Shown: positions 35,244 to 44,687, counted from the first letter of the stretch. The stretch is 64,000 nucleotides of DNA from Pseudanabaena biceps (GCA_013361095.1 JAATWA010000001.1:372001-436000); one strand, 5' to 3'. Numbers and translations: made by a program. Notes: a model not told the origin generated them from the letters alone.

Positions 35244-36116
35244 ATGCAAAACTCTTGGAATGAAGTGGCGATCGCTATTTCGCAAGCCACTGGCACAAAA
35301 TTTGTCATCAATAAAAAACAAAGTCAGTCGGGTGGTTGCATCAATCAAGCCACTAAAATATCCGATGGCAATCGCCATTTTTTTGTCAAAACTAATCAAG
35401 CTAGCTTTGCAGAAATATTTGCGCTCGAAGCGATCGCACTTCAGGAAATGTATAGTACCCATACGATCCGCGTACCGCAGCCAATATGTTGGGGAGCCAC
35501 GGACGACACGGCTTATTTAGTAATGGAAGATTTAGATTTGGGTGGTAGTCAAGATTGGGAAGCGATGGGTAGAAACTTGGCGACCTTGCATCGGATCACT
35601 AGTGATCGCGGCTTTGGTCGGGATCATAACAATGTGATCGGGGCAACGCCACAAGTTAATAATTGGACAAGCAATTGGATTGACTTCTGGATAGAATATC
35701 GGCTTGGCTTTCAAATCAATTTAGCTAAACGCCGAGGTTGGCAATGCCCTGTACCTGAGCAAAAACTTTACGCATCGGTATCAAGGTATTTTGAAGATTA
35801 TCAACCTCAACCATCAATGGTTCATGGAGATTTATGGAGTGGTAATGCCGATTTTGTGAATGGTGAACCTGTAATTTTTGATCCTGCCCTATACTTTGGC
35901 GATCGCGAAGTCGATCTGGCGATGACCGAATTATTCGGAGGTTTTCCAGCGCAGTTTTATCGTGCTTACAATGACGCCTATCCCTTAGACAGTGGATATC
36001 AACAGCGCAAAAGTCTCTACAATCTCTATCATATCCTCAACCATTTCCATCTTTTTGGCGGCAGCTATGGCTCCCAATCAAACCAAATGATTAAAAGTCT
36101 AGTGATTAAAGAATAG
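35244..36116 (+). CDS. Fructosamine kinase family protein
   Basis: 290 aa from ATG 35244, the usual family length. An upstream ATG at 35169 would translate the preceding palindrome and is rejected. AYLVMEDLDLGGSQDWEAMG is the hinge, SMVHGDLWSGNADFVNGEPV the Brenner motif with catalytic Asp, and IFDPALYFGDREVDLAMTEL the metal-binding DPA region. Bacterial members phosphorylate ribulosamine or fructosamine adducts on proteins, repairing glycation. Its TAG stop lies inside a perfect palindrome (36108-36150), so the last codons and the terminator-like hairpin share sequence. Convergent with infA. Confidence 0.9.
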   Translation: MQNSWNEVAIAISQATGTKFVINKKQSQSGGCINQATKISDGNRHFFVKTNQASFAEIFALEAIALQEMYSTHTIRVPQPICWGATDDTAYLVMEDLDLGGSQDWEAMGRNLATLHRITSDRGFGRDHNNVIGATPQVNNWTSNWIDFWIEYRLGFQINLAKRRGWQCPVPEQKLYASVSRYFEDYQPQPSMVHGDLWSGNADFVNGEPVIFDPALYFGDREVDLAMTELFGGFPAQFYRAYNDAYPLDSGYQQRKSLYNLYHILNHFHLFGGSYGSQSNQMIKSLVIKE

Positions 36117-36150
36117 AGTTGCGGCGCTTCGCGCCGCAACTCTATTCTTT
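36108..36150. repeat. Palindrome overlapping the fructosamine kinase stop codon (copy C)
   Basis: Perfect 20-bp arms (36108-36127, 36131-36150) with centre TTC and inner core GCGGCGC/GCGCCGC. The left arm contains the kinase stop TAG (36114-36116). It lacks the long family flanks but shares the core. It may serve as a transcription end between the convergent kinase and infA genes. Confidence 0.85.
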
Positions 36151-36190
36151 AAAAGAAACGTCCTCGAGTCATTTCAAAGGCGTTTCTTTT

Positions 36191-36430
36191 TTATCTCTTA
36201 CCGCCACCTTGATTTTTAAGGCGATAAGTAATTCGTCCTTTAGTGAGATCGTAGGGGGTTAGCTCAACTTTAACGCGATCGCCTGGCAAAATCTTGATGT
36301 AATTGCGGCGAATCTTACCTGAAATATGGGCAAGCACATTAAATCCATTATCGAGATCAACTCGAAACATAGCATTAGGAAGGGACTCAGTTACCGTCCC
36401 CTCCATTTCAATAGCATCTTCTTTGGACAA
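36191..36430 (-). CDS. infA: Translation initiation factor IF-1
   Basis: 79 aa, single OB fold: [60 protein letters not shown]. The start is TTG at 36430: it is the only in-frame start giving the family's [13 protein letters not shown] opening, and GGAGA lies 8 bases upstream. IF-1 occupies the ribosomal A site during initiation. It is the last gene of the ribosomal operon here; rpmJ, rpsM, rpsK and rpoA, which usually follow, are absent from the window. Confidence 0.96.
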   Translation of the reverse strand: MSKEDAIEMEGTVTESLPNAMFRVDLDNGFNVLAHISGKIRRNYIKILPGDRVKVELTPYDLTKGRITYRLKNQGGGKR

Positions 36431-36506
36431 ACAGGTTCTCCGAAATTTATGTAAGTTCTATATATTGAGATAATTTTGTCAAGCACAGCTCCACAAAATT
36501 ATTTAA

Positions 36507-37064
36507 CTAGGCGAGGAAATCTTTGATGGCTTCAGTTACTTCTGGCATCGATGGTGTGCCATCAATCTGCTTAACTTTATCTGCATAGAAATCCAGCAGT
36601 GGTCTAGTTTTGGCATTGTATTCCTCTAACCGATTAGTAATCACCTCTTCGGTGTCATCGACACGACCTTGATCGATCGCCCTAGCTTTTAAGCGATCAA
36701 TCAAAAACTGGTCAGGCACATCAAGATTAATCACAGAATCATAGGGTTGATTAATTTCAACTAGCAGATTATCTAAAGCTTCAGCTTGGGCAACGGTGCG
36801 AGGAAATCCATCCAAAATCCAACCTGCCTGAGTGTCAGGCTGACGCAGCCGTGACTCGATTACCTCAATCACCACTTCATCAGGAACTAGACGACCTGAA
36901 TCGCTAAATGACTTCACCTTTACACCAAGCTCAGTTCCTTCCTTGATCTCAGCACGAAAGATATCTCCAGGAGCAATGCGAGGAACTTGCCATTCATCGG
37001 ACAAAATTTCTCCCTGTGTACCTTTACCCGCACCAGGAGGCCCCATCAAAATAATTCTAGGCAT
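36507..37064 (-). CDS. adk: Adenylate kinase
   Basis: 185 aa, short form without an inserted zinc-type LID domain, as is common in cyanobacteria. P-loop IILMGPPGAGKGTQ at residues 4-17, GDIFRAEI for AMP binding, GWILDGFPRTVAQAEALD, then the short lid around DQGRVDDTEEV and the Arg-containing NAKTRPLLDFY. Catalyses ATP + AMP to 2 ADP. The ATG shares its A with the secY stop (TAATG), so the two are translationally coupled. Confidence 0.97.
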   Translation of the reverse strand: MPRIILMGPPGAGKGTQGEILSDEWQVPRIAPGDIFRAEIKEGTELGVKVKSFSDSGRLVPDEVVIEVIESRLRQPDTQAGWILDGFPRTVAQAEALDNLLVEINQPYDSVINLDVPDQFLIDRLKARAIDQGRVDDTEEVITNRLEEYNAKTRPLLDFYADKVKQIDGTPSMPEVTEAIKDFLA

Positions 37065-38404
37065 TATTGTTTCACCATGCCTTCATAACGCTGTGATATC
37101 ACATAGGTTTGAATTTGCTTTGATGTCTCGATCGCCACACCGACCAAAATCAGCAAAGATGTTGCCCCAATGCCACTAAAAGTAGACACACCTGTAGCCT
37201 TTTCCAAGGCGCTAGGAATAATCGCAATACCGCATAGAAAAACCGAACCAAGCAGAGTCAAGCGAGTTAAAACCCCACTGATGTAGTCAGAAGTAGCTTT
37301 ACCCGGACGAACCGTAGGAATACTACTACCCATTTTTTTAAGATTTTGCGATAACTCCACAGGGTTAAGCACCAATGTCGAGTAAAAGAAACTAAATCCT
37401 AAAATTAGGAGCATATACACAGGAATATGACCAGCGCCACTGGGAGACATCCAAGTCGCGATCGATACAAAAATCTCATTGTTAATGCTCTGGCTGAGAT
37501 AAGCAGGCAAAATCATCACCGATGACGCAAAAATAATTGGCATCACACCGCCTTGATTCAAGCGCAATGGCAAATAAGAAGCTTGTTCACGATAAAGCTT
37601 ACGACCAACCTGTCTTTTTGCCGAAATAATAGGAATCCGCCTTGTACCTTCCTGTATAAATACAATTCCCACTATCATGACCAAGAAAATCACGAGTAGC
37701 AAGATTACGCCGCCAACTCGTGAGCTATCTTTCTGAGCAAGGGCGATCGTATCTCCCAAAGACCTTGGTAAGTTCGCCACAATACTAATAAAAATTAGCA
37801 AAGATGCCCCATTTCCAACGCCTTTCTCGGTAATTAGTTCTCCAGCCCACATCACAAACATCGAACCAGCAGCAAGGGCAACAGTTGTCTGAAAAATAAA
37901 GCTGGAGAAAATCACGCGACCATCGCCAATGGTGATCCAGTTAGCGCTTGCATCTGATAATACGCCAGAGTTCTGCACCCAAACACTCAAACCCCAACTT
38001 TGAATTACGCCCCAAACAAAAGCGACGTAGCGGGTGTACTGCGATATCTTGCGACGACCTGCTTCCCCTTCATTTTTTTGGAGATTTTCTAGGGTGGGCA
38101 ATGCGGAAGTCATCAATTGCATGATGATCGAAGCATTAATAAATGGCAAAATACCAAGAGCAAAAATACCTAGTAGTGATAAGCCACCACCAGAGAAAAT
38201 ATCTAAAAAATTAACTACAGCATTACTTTTAACGATTTCCGTAAATCGTAGGCGATCAACACCAGGTAATGGTAAATAAATACCCAGTCTAACTAATATC
38301 AAAACCCCGACAGTAACTAGCAAACGACCTCTTAACCCTGCGGCTTGAGCCATTTGCAAAAAAGTTTCCTGTGCTGTCGGATTTTTCCCTTTACTAACAA
38401 CCAT
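37064..38404 (-). CDS. secY: Preprotein translocase subunit SecY
   Basis: 446 aa with ten membrane segments. GRLLVTVGVLILVRLGIYLP, FLDIFSGGGLSLLGIFALGI with the plug region, INASIIMQLMTSALPTLENL, and late RPGKATSDYISGVLTRLTLL are SecY signatures. It forms the protein-conducting channel in plasma and thylakoid membranes. It lies between rplO and adk in the ribosomal operon, but 284 bases separate it from rplO, filled by two long palindromes. Confidence 0.97.
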   Translation of the reverse strand: MVVSKGKNPTAQETFLQMAQAAGLRGRLLVTVGVLILVRLGIYLPLPGVDRLRFTEIVKSNAVVNFLDIFSGGGLSLLGIFALGILPFINASIIMQLMTSALPTLENLQKNEGEAGRRKISQYTRYVAFVWGVIQSWGLSVWVQNSGVLSDASANWITIGDGRVIFSSFIFQTTVALAAGSMFVMWAGELITEKGVGNGASLLIFISIVANLPRSLGDTIALAQKDSSRVGGVILLLVIFLVMIVGIVFIQEGTRRIPIISAKRQVGRKLYREQASYLPLRLNQGGVMPIIFASSVMILPAYLSQSINNEIFVSIATWMSPSGAGHIPVYMLLILGFSFFYSTLVLNPVELSQNLKKMGSSIPTVRPGKATSDYISGVLTRLTLLGSVFLCGIAIIPSALEKATGVSTFSGIGATSLLILVGVAIETSKQIQTYVISQRYEGMVKQ

Positions 38405-38509
38405 ACTTACCTCAAAGTATTTAGCAGGTTAAGGACATAAGGCTTTTGATCAGCCTTGTCCTCAAAGAATATTTATTTATAACTATAGCCATCTGTATCA
38501 GAACAAATC

Positions 38510-38564
38510 AAAACCCAAACAGTGTGAGGCGGCGCTCCGCGCCGCCTCACACTGTTTGGGTTTT
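38510..38564. repeat. Variable-stem palindrome, copy D, inside the ribosomal operon
   Basis: Perfect 26-bp arms (38510-38535, 38539-38564) with centre TCC. Outer AAAACCCAAACAGTGTGA, inner core GGCGGCGC. The left flank AACTATAGCCATCTGTATCA then GAACAAATC (38481-38509) and right flank TTATGTCC ... GACAGCTATAG (38562-38594) match other copies. It is transcribed as part of rplO-secY unless transcription stops earlier. Confidence 0.9.
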
Positions 38565-38635
38565 ATGTCCAAACAAAAATGGCGACAGCTATAGATATTG
38601 TAGTTGGATCAAGAATGGTGAATCCTAAAAACATA

Positions 38636-38684
38636 AAAGAGGATATGTGGCGAAACGCTCAGCGTTTCGCCACATATCCTCTTT
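38636..38684. repeat. Near-seamless palindrome just after rplO (copy E)
   Basis: Perfect 24-bp arms with a one-base centre (C38660); the left arm begins AAAGAGGATATGTGGCGAAA. It starts 4 bases after the rplO stop on the minus strand. The stem does not share the GCGGCGC core, so family membership is uncertain. In RNA it would be a very stable hairpin between rplO and secY. Confidence 0.85.
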
Positions 38685-38688
38685 ACAA

Positions 38689-39132
38689 TTAGGCAACTTC
38701 TACAGTGCCGCCAGCCGCTTCAATTTTGGCTTTAGCGGATGCGGTAATCGAATTAGCACGAACTGTTAGTGCTACATTCACTTCACCTCTACCTAACACA
38801 CGCAATACACCATCATTTTGAGTAATAATTCCAGCGTCCATTAAGGATTCAAGTGTTACCACCGTGCCACTAGGTAAATTGCTTAATTGATCGAGATTTA
38901 CAATCGTGAAATGCTTTGGATTTACAATTGTGAAATGCTTAAGTTTTGGTACACGTCTGTAAAGGGGAATTTGACCACCTTCAAAGCCAGGTCTGGTGGG
39001 ACGACCTGAACGAGATTTTTGACCACGCATACCGAAACCACCGCTAGCACCTTGCCCTGCGGCAATACCACGTCCTAAACGACGCTTGCGATGCTGAGAG
39101 CCTTCTTGAGGCTGAAGATCGTCAATTCTCAT
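38689..39132 (-). CDS. rplO: 50S ribosomal protein L15
   Basis: 147 aa from ATG 39132 ([20 protein letters not shown]); an extension to 39189 would translate a hairpin. [20 protein letters not shown] and [18 protein letters not shown] are the conserved loop, and [10 protein letters not shown] the C-terminus. Residues about 76-91 repeat KHFTIVN, encoded by two 21-nt stretches differing at one base; the family has a degenerate version of this repeat. Binds 23S rRNA late in 50S assembly. Confidence 0.96.
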   Translation of the reverse strand: MRIDDLQPQEGSQHRKRRLGRGIAAGQGASGGFGMRGQKSRSGRPTRPGFEGGQIPLYRRVPKLKHFTIVNPKHFTIVNLDQLSNLPSGTVVTLESLMDAGIITQNDGVLRVLGRGEVNVALTVRANSITASAKAKIEAAGGTVEVA

Positions 39133-39154
39133 AGTTTTTCCTATTTTATCATCC

Positions 39155-39189
39155 GTGAAATTTACGGAGCGTAGCGCCGTAAATTTCAC
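39155..39189. repeat. Hairpin between rpsE and rplO (copy F)
   Basis: Perfect 13-bp arms GTGAAATTTACGG / CCGTAAATTTCAC around AGCGTAGCG, in the 67 bases between rpsE and rplO. The stem differs from every other palindrome in the window. It may be a processing or attenuation structure in the operon transcript, or a mobile palindrome. Confidence 0.75.
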
Positions 39190-39199
39190 CTTGCTTTAT

Positions 39200-39814
39200 T
39201 TAGTTAAATAACTGTTCTAAGGTGATGCCACGAGCTCTGGCAACTTCGCCAAAAGTACGCAAGCTGGATAAGGCATTAACAGCCGCACGAGCATTGTTAA
39301 GAGGGCTGCTAGAACCAAGTTGCTTAGCCAAAATGTTCTTAATTCCAGCGAGTTCAAGAACAGTTCTTACTGCTCCACCAGCAATTACCCCAGTACCAGG
39401 GGATGCAGGGCGGATCATTACCTTCGCACCACCGCCAATACCGTTGGTGGGATGAGGGATGGAGTTAGCTTTGGTCAAAGGTACATCGATCGCGTGCTTT
39501 CTCGCATCGGCAACACCTTTTTTGACGGCATTGATAACATCAGCAGCTTTGCCAACGCCAACGCCAACCTGTCCTTTCTCGTTACCGACGACCACGATCG
39601 CACGGAAACTGAGTTTTTTACCACCCTTCACAACCTTGGTTACGCGGCGGATTTGGACTACTCGTTCTTGCCATTCAGATTCTTTTTCAGTACGAGCGCG
39701 ATCAGTCTTTTTACTGTCGCGTTTGCCTTTACGCTTTTCATCGCGATTGTCGCCACTGTCGCCGCTGCCACTGTCGCGACCACCACCTGGTCTGGATTCT
39801 CTATTCTTAGCCAT
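39200..39814 (-). CDS. rpsE: 30S ribosomal protein S5
   Basis: 204 aa, longer than the usual 165-175. The extra length is an N-terminal low-complexity charged tail (residues 1-45: [20 protein letters not shown] and onward). The conserved core starts at [20 protein letters not shown], then [20 protein letters not shown], and [21 protein letters not shown]5 shapes the mRNA entry site and decoding fidelity. Long N-terminal tails on S5 are seen in some cyanobacteria. Confidence 0.96.
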   Translation of the reverse strand: MAKNRESRPGGGRDSGSGDSGDNRDEKRKGKRDSKKTDRARTEKESEWQERVVQIRRVTKVVKGGKKLSFRAIVVVGNEKGQVGVGVGKAADVINAVKKGVADARKHAIDVPLTKANSIPHPTNGIGGGAKVMIRPASPGTGVIAGGAVRTVLELAGIKNILAKQLGSSSPLNNARAAVNALSSLRTFGEVARARGITLEQLFN

Positions 39815-39852
39815 AGTTGTTATATCTGTTGATTAACTGAATGATTCATTGC

Positions 39853-40215
39853 TTAAAAATCGAGACCTGCTTCGCGGGCAGCTTCAGCGAGAGCTTGGAC
39901 TCTTCCGTGGTAAAGATTACCACCACGATCAAACACCACCTTAGTGATGCCTTGGGCGATCGCTCTTTCCGCAATCAATGTACCGACTTTAGCCGAAGCA
40001 TCAGAATTACCTGTAGTGCTTAGGCTGACTCGAACATCTGCTTCGAGAGTTGATGCCGCAACCAGAGTGTGCTGCGTTACATCATCAATCACTTGCGCCA
40101 CAATGTGATTGTTAGAACGATAAATGGACAAACGAGGGCGTTCAGGTGTACCTGTCATTGCCTTGCGAATACGTTTGTGGCGGCTTATGGTTGCTTGTCT
40201 ACGACTGACACTCAT
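39853..40215 (-). CDS. rplR: 50S ribosomal protein L18
   Basis: 120 aa, standard length. [20 protein letters not shown] at the N-terminus, [20 protein letters not shown] and [20 protein letters not shown] at the C-terminus are L18 landmarks. It binds 5S rRNA with L5 and anchors it in the central protuberance. It lies between rplF and rpsE in the usual spc order. Confidence 0.97.
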   Translation of the reverse strand: MSVSRRQATISRHKRIRKAMTGTPERPRLSIYRSNNHIVAQVIDDVTQHTLVAASTLEADVRVSLSTTGNSDASAKVGTLIAERAIAQGITKVVFDRGGNLYHGRVQALAEAAREAGLDF

Positions 40216-40254
40216 TTTTTAATTACCTAATTCGTAACCTATCGATTCTGTGTT

Positions 40255-40818
40255 TTACTTCTTACCAGTCTTACCAGCTTTACGTCGGACAAATTCGCCA
40301 AAGTAACGAATACCCTTGCCTTTGTAAACTTCAGGTGGACGCACAGCGCGGATCTTTGCTGCTAGGTTGCCAACGATTTCCTTGTCGATACCATTGACGG
40401 AAATGAATGTTCCTTGAGGAACTTGCTTTCCAGCGGCATCTTCTACATCAAGGGAGATGCCATCGGGAGGAACAATGTCCACTGTGTGGCTGTAACCAAC
40501 GGTGAGGACAATGTTGTTTCCCGTTTTGTTAGCACGATAACCAACGCCTTGGATTTCCAAACGGCGCTTGAAGCCAGTAGAAACACCTTCGACCATGTTG
40601 GCAACGAGGGTACGAAATAAACCGTGCTGTTGTCTAGCAGAGCGAGATTCATTAGCGCGGTTGACAATCAAATTGCTTTCTTCTTGCAGAATTTCCACGG
40701 TTGCTGGCAACACGCGCTTTAGTTCACCCTTAGGTCCTTTGACTGTAACCTCTTGACCTGCGATCGTAACCGCAACTTTGGGGGGCAGAGGAATGGGACG
40801 TTTTCCAATACGAGACAT
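40255..40818 (-). CDS. rplF: 50S ribosomal protein L6
   Basis: 187 aa. SRIGKRPIPLPPKVAVTIAG at the start and KGPKGELKRVLP give the first L6 repeat; RAVRPPEVYKGKGIRYFGEF and VRRKAGKTGKK the second. Binds 23S rRNA near the sarcin-ricin loop. It lies in spc order between rpsH and rplR, with 36-39-base gaps on both sides. Confidence 0.97.
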   Translation of the reverse strand: MSRIGKRPIPLPPKVAVTIAGQEVTVKGPKGELKRVLPATVEILQEESNLIVNRANESRSARQQHGLFRTLVANMVEGVSTGFKRRLEIQGVGYRANKTGNNIVLTVGYSHTVDIVPPDGISLDVEDAAGKQVPQGTFISVNGIDKEIVGNLAAKIRAVRPPEVYKGKGIRYFGEFVRRKAGKTGKK

Positions 40819-40854
40819 ATCTGTTTTCCGTTGCTTATAATGTTTTTCGCTGAA

Positions 40855-41256
40855 TTACCAGATATAGCAAAGGACTTCACCGCCGACTCCCTGTTTACGG
40901 GCTTCGCGATCGGTCATGATACCTCTGGAGGTGGAGATGATCGCAATGCCGATCCCACCTAATACACGGGGTAATTCTTTGGAGTTTGAGTAAACCCGTA
41001 AACCAGGTTTGCTGACGCGCTTGAGGCGCTTAATAATCGATTGACGATTTTTACCTTCATACTTGAGGGCAACGACCAAAGCACGATCAATGCTTTCGCC
41101 TGTTTCTTCAAAATCTGCGATAAAACCTTCTTGTTTCATCACTCGGGCAATGCTCAAAGTCATCTTAGTTGCAGGAATTGCAGTGGTCTGATGCTTTGCT
41201 AGTGTGGCATTGCGAATGCGGGTAAGCATATCCGAGATGGTGTCGTTGGTAGCCAT
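40855..41256 (-). CDS. rpsH: 30S ribosomal protein S8
   Basis: 133 aa. [20 protein letters not shown] at the start, then [20 protein letters not shown] and the C-terminal [32 protein letters not shown]8 binds helix 21 of 16S rRNA. In enterobacteria it also represses the spc operon, but no such site was identified here. Confidence 0.97.
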   Translation of the reverse strand: MATNDTISDMLTRIRNATLAKHQTTAIPATKMTLSIARVMKQEGFIADFEETGESIDRALVVALKYEGKNRQSIIKRLKRVSKPGLRVYSNSKELPRVLGGIGIAIISTSRGIMTDREARKQGVGGEVLCYIW

Positions 41257-41279
41257 CCTTATCTCCTAATTCGATCTAC

Positions 41280-41825
41280 TTATGATTCTCTAAAGGGCAT
41301 ACCAACTGCTTTCAGGAGCGCACGTCCTTCTTCGTCCGTGTTGGCAGTGGTAATGATGGAAATATCAAGCCCCCGAATTTGCTCAATACTGTCGTAGCTG
41401 ATTTCGGGGAAGATAAGTTGCTCGCGGACGCCGAGGGTATAGTTACCGCGTCCATCAAAGCTCTTGGGGCTAACACCGCGAAAGTCACGGATGCGAGGCA
41501 ATGAAAAGTTGATCAGACGATCTAAGAAGTTGTTCATCTTGTCACGGCGCAGAGTGACCATCATACCGACGGGCATTCCTTGACGCAGTTTGAAACCTGC
41601 GATCGCCTTCTTAGCTCTGGTGACAACGGGCTTTTGACCAGCGATCGTAGCAATTTCGGCTAAAGAAGCTTCAAGTGACTTAGCATTCTGAGCGGCTTCA
41701 CCCAGACCACGATTGATGACAACTTTCTCAAACTTAGGAACTTGATGAATATTGGTATATTTAAACTGTTCCATGAGTTTAGGAACAGCTTGCTTAGCAT
41801 ATACTTCGGCAAACGATGTTAGCAT
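41280..41825 (-). CDS. rplE: 50S ribosomal protein L5
   Basis: 181 aa. [60 protein letters not shown], and [20 protein letters not shown] are conserved L5 blocks. It contacts 5S rRNA and the P-site tRNA. rplX precedes it by 49 bases and rpsH follows directly; rpsN (S14), which follows rplE in enterobacteria, is absent from the operon, as is usual in cyanobacteria. Confidence 0.97.
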   Translation of the reverse strand: MLTSFAEVYAKQAVPKLMEQFKYTNIHQVPKFEKVVINRGLGEAAQNAKSLEASLAEIATIAGQKPVVTRAKKAIAGFKLRQGMPVGMMVTLRRDKMNNFLDRLINFSLPRIRDFRGVSPKSFDGRGNYTLGVREQLIFPEISYDSIEQIRGLDISIITTANTDEEGRALLKAVGMPFRES

Positions 41826-41874
41826 TTTATCTTCCTCGATGAATTTTCCTGGGCTTGGTCAGGTTGGTCTAGAA

Positions 41875-42258
41875 TTACTTGGTTTCAGTCTTAACGGAAT
41901 CAACGATTTCGCCAGTCTTTTTCAACATTCTTACTTTCTTGCCATCGTCCGTAAAGGTATAGCAAGAACGGCTAGCGGTCTTTTCCTTTTCGGAGTACAA
42001 CAAAACTTTGGAGCTATGAATTGGGAATTCGCGAGTGATGATTTGTCCAGATTCACCGTCAGCTTGAGGCTTAACGTGCTTAGTCTTGACATTCACACCT
42101 TCAACAATGATGGTGCTGTCCTTCGGGAATACTTGCAGCACTTTGGCTACAGTGCCCTTAGAGCTTCCTGAAATTACTTGAACTACGTCGTCTTTTTTGA
42201 CATGGATCTTAAAAGACTTACGATTACCACGGTAGGCAGGTTTTGACTTGAATGACAT
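41875..42258 (-). CDS. rplX: 50S ribosomal protein L24
   Basis: 127 aa. A KOW motif occupies [20 protein letters not shown], followed by [20 protein letters not shown] and [21 protein letters not shown]24 starts 50S assembly by binding domain I of 23S rRNA. Its ATG shares one base with the rplN stop, so translation is coupled. The C-terminal tail after about residue 90 is longer than in E. coli. Confidence 0.96.
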   Translation of the reverse strand: MSFKSKPAYRGNRKSFKIHVKKDDVVQVISGSSKGTVAKVLQVFPKDSTIIVEGVNVKTKHVKPQADGESGQIITREFPIHSSKVLLYSEKEKTASRSCYTFTDDGKKVRMLKKTGEIVDSVKTETK

Positions 42259-42626
42259 TACAGTACCTCTGGCGCTAGGGAGATAATTTTAGTGAAATTT
42301 TTATCCCGTAACTCACGTGCGACTGGTCCAAATACGCGGGTTCCTTTGGGGTTGCCGTCTTGGTTAATGATTACAGCAGCATTGTCGTCAAAGCGAATTC
42401 TCATACCGCTCTCACGGTTGATCGATGCTTTGGTACGCACAATTACGGCACGGACAACATCAGATTTTTTGACTGGCATATTGGGGGCTGCGTCTTTGAC
42501 AGTGGCGATAATGACATCACCCACGCCGCCAAAGGCACGGTTACCACCAGCTAGTACGCGGATACAAAGCAGCTTTTTAGCGCCACTATTGTCCGCCACA
42601 TTTAAATAAGACTCTTGTTGAATCAT
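42258..42626 (-). CDS. rplN: 50S ribosomal protein L14
   Basis: 122 aa, standard length. [20 protein letters not shown] at the start, then [20 protein letters not shown] and [20 protein letters not shown], ending [13 protein letters not shown]14 forms bridges to the 30S subunit and contacts L19. It lies 3 bases after rpsQ in standard order. Confidence 0.98.
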   Translation of the reverse strand: MIQQESYLNVADNSGAKKLLCIRVLAGGNRAFGGVGDVIIATVKDAAPNMPVKKSDVVRAVIVRTKASINRESGMRIRFDDNAAVIINQDGNPKGTRVFGPVARELRDKNFTKIISLAPEVL

Positions 42627-42629
42627 GGC

Positions 42630-42881
42630 TTATGCTTCCGAGCTAGATGAGAGAATCTCTACAACTTCCCATCGCTTTGTACGGCTGAGGGGACGGGTTT
42701 CCCGAATTTTGACGCGATCGCCTTCACGGGTTTTGTCTTCTTCATCGTGGGCTTTAAACTTGGTCGTTTTGACCACGATTTTTCCATATTTAGGGTGAGA
42801 AGTGCGGTTTTCCACTGCTACTACTACCGTTTTTTGCATTTTGTCGCTGACGACAACGCCAACTTTTTCTTTAACTGCCAT
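42630..42881 (-). CDS. rpsQ: 30S ribosomal protein S17
   Basis: 83 aa OB-fold protein. [60 protein letters not shown] and [13 protein letters not shown] cover the family consensus. A primary 16S rRNA binder. It is followed 3 bases later by rplN. Confidence 0.97.
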   Translation of the reverse strand: MAVKEKVGVVVSDKMQKTVVVAVENRTSHPKYGKIVVKTTKFKAHDEEDKTREGDRVKIRETRPLSRTKRWEVVEILSSSSEA

Positions 42882-42914
42882 TGCTAAAATTCCTATATTT
42901 TGTAAATAGCTTTC

Positions 42915-43118
42915 TTAAGCTCTGGACTGACGTTCGCGTTCGACGGTCATCAGTTGAGACAAACGATGCTTAGCATGTTGGAACTGATGTGGTTGAACAG
43001 GCTGTCTAGTTGCCTGCTTAAAACGCAGATCAAATAGCTCTTTCTTAACGGTCAAGATCTGAGCTTGCAACTCATCATCAGATAGCTCTCTAGTCTCTTG
43101 GACTTTTGGGAGTGCCAT
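42915..43118 (-). CDS. rpmC: 50S ribosomal protein L29
   Basis: 67 aa from ATG 43118 ([20 protein letters not shown]). An upstream in-frame ATG at 43178 lies inside rplP and is not used. LKKEL-type helix [15 protein letters not shown] and the second helix [16 protein letters not shown] make the typical helical hairpin. L29 lies at the tunnel exit near L23. Starts 4 bases after the rplP stop. Confidence 0.95.
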   Translation of the reverse strand: MALPKVQETRELSDDELQAQILTVKKELFDLRFKQATRQPVQPHQFQHAKHRLSQLMTVERERQSRA

Positions 43119-43122
43119 ATTC

Positions 43123-43536
43123 TTACTCCTTCTCGCGAATAACAAATCTGGTTTTGATTGGCATTTTCGCTGCGGCAAGACGAATAGCCTCTCTAGCGGT
43201 TTCTTCGGTTACACCAGCCACTTCAAACATGATGCGACCAGGTTTAACTACCGATACCCAAAACTCAGGAGCGCCTTTACCAGAACCCATACGGGTTTCA
43301 GCAGGACGCATGGTTACGGGTTTGTCTGGGAAAATACGAATCCAAATCTTGCCACCGCGACGGATGTAGCGATTCATGGCACGACGGGCAGCTTCGATTT
43401 GACGGGCGGTGATCCAAGAAGGCTCTAAAGCCTGCATGGCGTAATCACCAAAGTTGATTTCAGCTCCTCTGGTTGCAGGGCCTGACATCCGACCGCGTTG
43501 CTGCTTACGAAATTTTGTACGTTTAGGACTTAACAT
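43123..43536 (-). CDS. rplP: 50S ribosomal protein L16
   Basis: 137 aa. [60 protein letters not shown] and [20 protein letters not shown] are near-invariant L16 blocks. Contacts the A-site tRNA elbow. Ordered rpsC-rplP-rpmC as usual. Confidence 0.98.
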   Translation of the reverse strand: MLSPKRTKFRKQQRGRMSGPATRGAEINFGDYAMQALEPSWITARQIEAARRAMNRYIRRGGKIWIRIFPDKPVTMRPAETRMGSGKGAPEFWVSVVKPGRIMFEVAGVTEETAREAIRLAAAKMPIKTRFVIREKE

Positions 43537-43563
43537 GGTTCAAAACTCAAGGGTGACAGAAGT

Positions 43564-44310
43564 TTATCCTTCAGCGCTAGAACGGTCTTCAAACTGAGGA
43601 CGACGTTGCTGGCGACGACGGGGTTGAGCGGCTGGAGCAGGAGCTTCTTCGCCTTCGATGATTTCGCCTTTAAAGATCCAGACTTTAATGCCGATGACAC
43701 CGTAAATAGTTCTGGAAGTTTTGTAGCTATAGTCGATGTCAGCACGCAATGTGTGCAGAGGAACACGACCTTCACGAACCCATTCGGTTCTCGCAATTTC
43801 AGCGCCATTGAGACGACCACTGATTTGTACCTTGATTCCTTCAATGCCTGCCCGTTGCGCTCTTTGGATTGCTTGACGAACAACACGACGGAAGGAAACC
43901 CGACGTTCGATTTGCTGGGCGATGTATTCAGCGATGAGAGGCGCTTCCGCATCAACCCTGGTTACTTCAGTGACGTTAATCCGAACTTGGCTAGTACCTG
44001 TCTTTTTGAGAGAACCATCTTGTTCGAGGTACTTAACTAGACCGACACGCAATTGCTCGATACCAGCACCACCACGACCAACGACAACACCAGGTCTAGC
44101 GGTACGAATTTCGAGGTCAACTTGATCAGCCTTGCGATCAATCAAGATTTCCGCGATACCAGCATTACTCAAAGTTTTTTCAATGTACTTGCGGATTTTG
44201 CTGTCTTCTTCAGCTAAGACACCGTAGCGATTGACATCGGCGTACCAACGGGAAAGATGGGACTTGGTGATGCCGAGGCGTAACCCTGTTGGGTGAATCT
44301 TCTGACCCAT
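43564..44310 (-). CDS. rpsC: 30S ribosomal protein S3
   Basis: 248 aa from ATG 44310 ([20 protein letters not shown]); the frame continues upstream to 44355 only through rplV. A KH domain with [15 protein letters not shown] in the middle, the C-terminal domain with [20 protein letters not shown] and a basic tail ([16 protein letters not shown]). S3 forms part of the mRNA entry channel. Starts 2 bases after the rplV stop. Confidence 0.97.
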   Translation of the reverse strand: MGQKIHPTGLRLGITKSHLSRWYADVNRYGVLAEEDSKIRKYIEKTLSNAGIAEILIDRKADQVDLEIRTARPGVVVGRGGAGIEQLRVGLVKYLEQDGSLKKTGTSQVRINVTEVTRVDAEAPLIAEYIAQQIERRVSFRRVVRQAIQRAQRAGIEGIKVQISGRLNGAEIARTEWVREGRVPLHTLRADIDYSYKTSRTIYGVIGIKVWIFKGEIIEGEEAPAPAAQPRRRQQRRPQFEDRSSAEG

Positions 44311-44312
44311 AC

Positions 44313-44669
44313 CTATTCTTCCTCCGATGGTTTGACGGTGATCGTAATGTGGCACGTTGGCTTACGGATTTGGTAAGCACGACCTTGAGCGCGGGGACGG
44401 AAGCGCTTGAGGCTAGGTCCCATATCAGCAAAGGCTTGGTTAACTACTAAGGATGCGGGATCTAGTCCTGCATTATGTTCAGCATTAGCAACCGCGGAAC
44501 GCAATACTTTCGTGATTGGTTCGCAGGAGCGATAGGGCATGAACTCAAGAATCATCAATGCTTCGCGGTAGCTACGACCACGGATTTGGTCGAGTACTCG
44601 ACGCACCTTATGAGGTGACATCCGAATATATTTGGCTACGGCAGGGATTTCGTTTTGGGCGAGGATCAT
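44313..44669 (-). CDS. rplV: 50S ribosomal protein L22
   Basis: 118 aa. [20 protein letters not shown] at the start, [20 protein letters not shown], and the hairpin loop [20 protein letters not shown] that lines the peptide exit tunnel. Standard length and position between rpsS and rpsC. Confidence 0.98.
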   Translation of the reverse strand: MILAQNEIPAVAKYIRMSPHKVRRVLDQIRGRSYREALMILEFMPYRSCEPITKVLRSAVANAEHNAGLDPASLVVNQAFADMGPSLKRFRPRAQGRAYQIRKPTCHITITVKPSEEE

Positions 44670-44687
44670 TTTTAACTACCTGTCTAC

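Noticed and set aside
39133..39189. Upstream extension of rplO
   Set aside because: The extra codons read through a hairpin; [12 protein letters not shown] at 39132 is the conserved L15 start.
43606..44040. 144-aa plus-strand open frame opposite rpsC
   Set aside because: Antisense shadow of rpsC; composition follows the complementary strand. The other long frames opposite ribosomal genes were rejected for the same reason.
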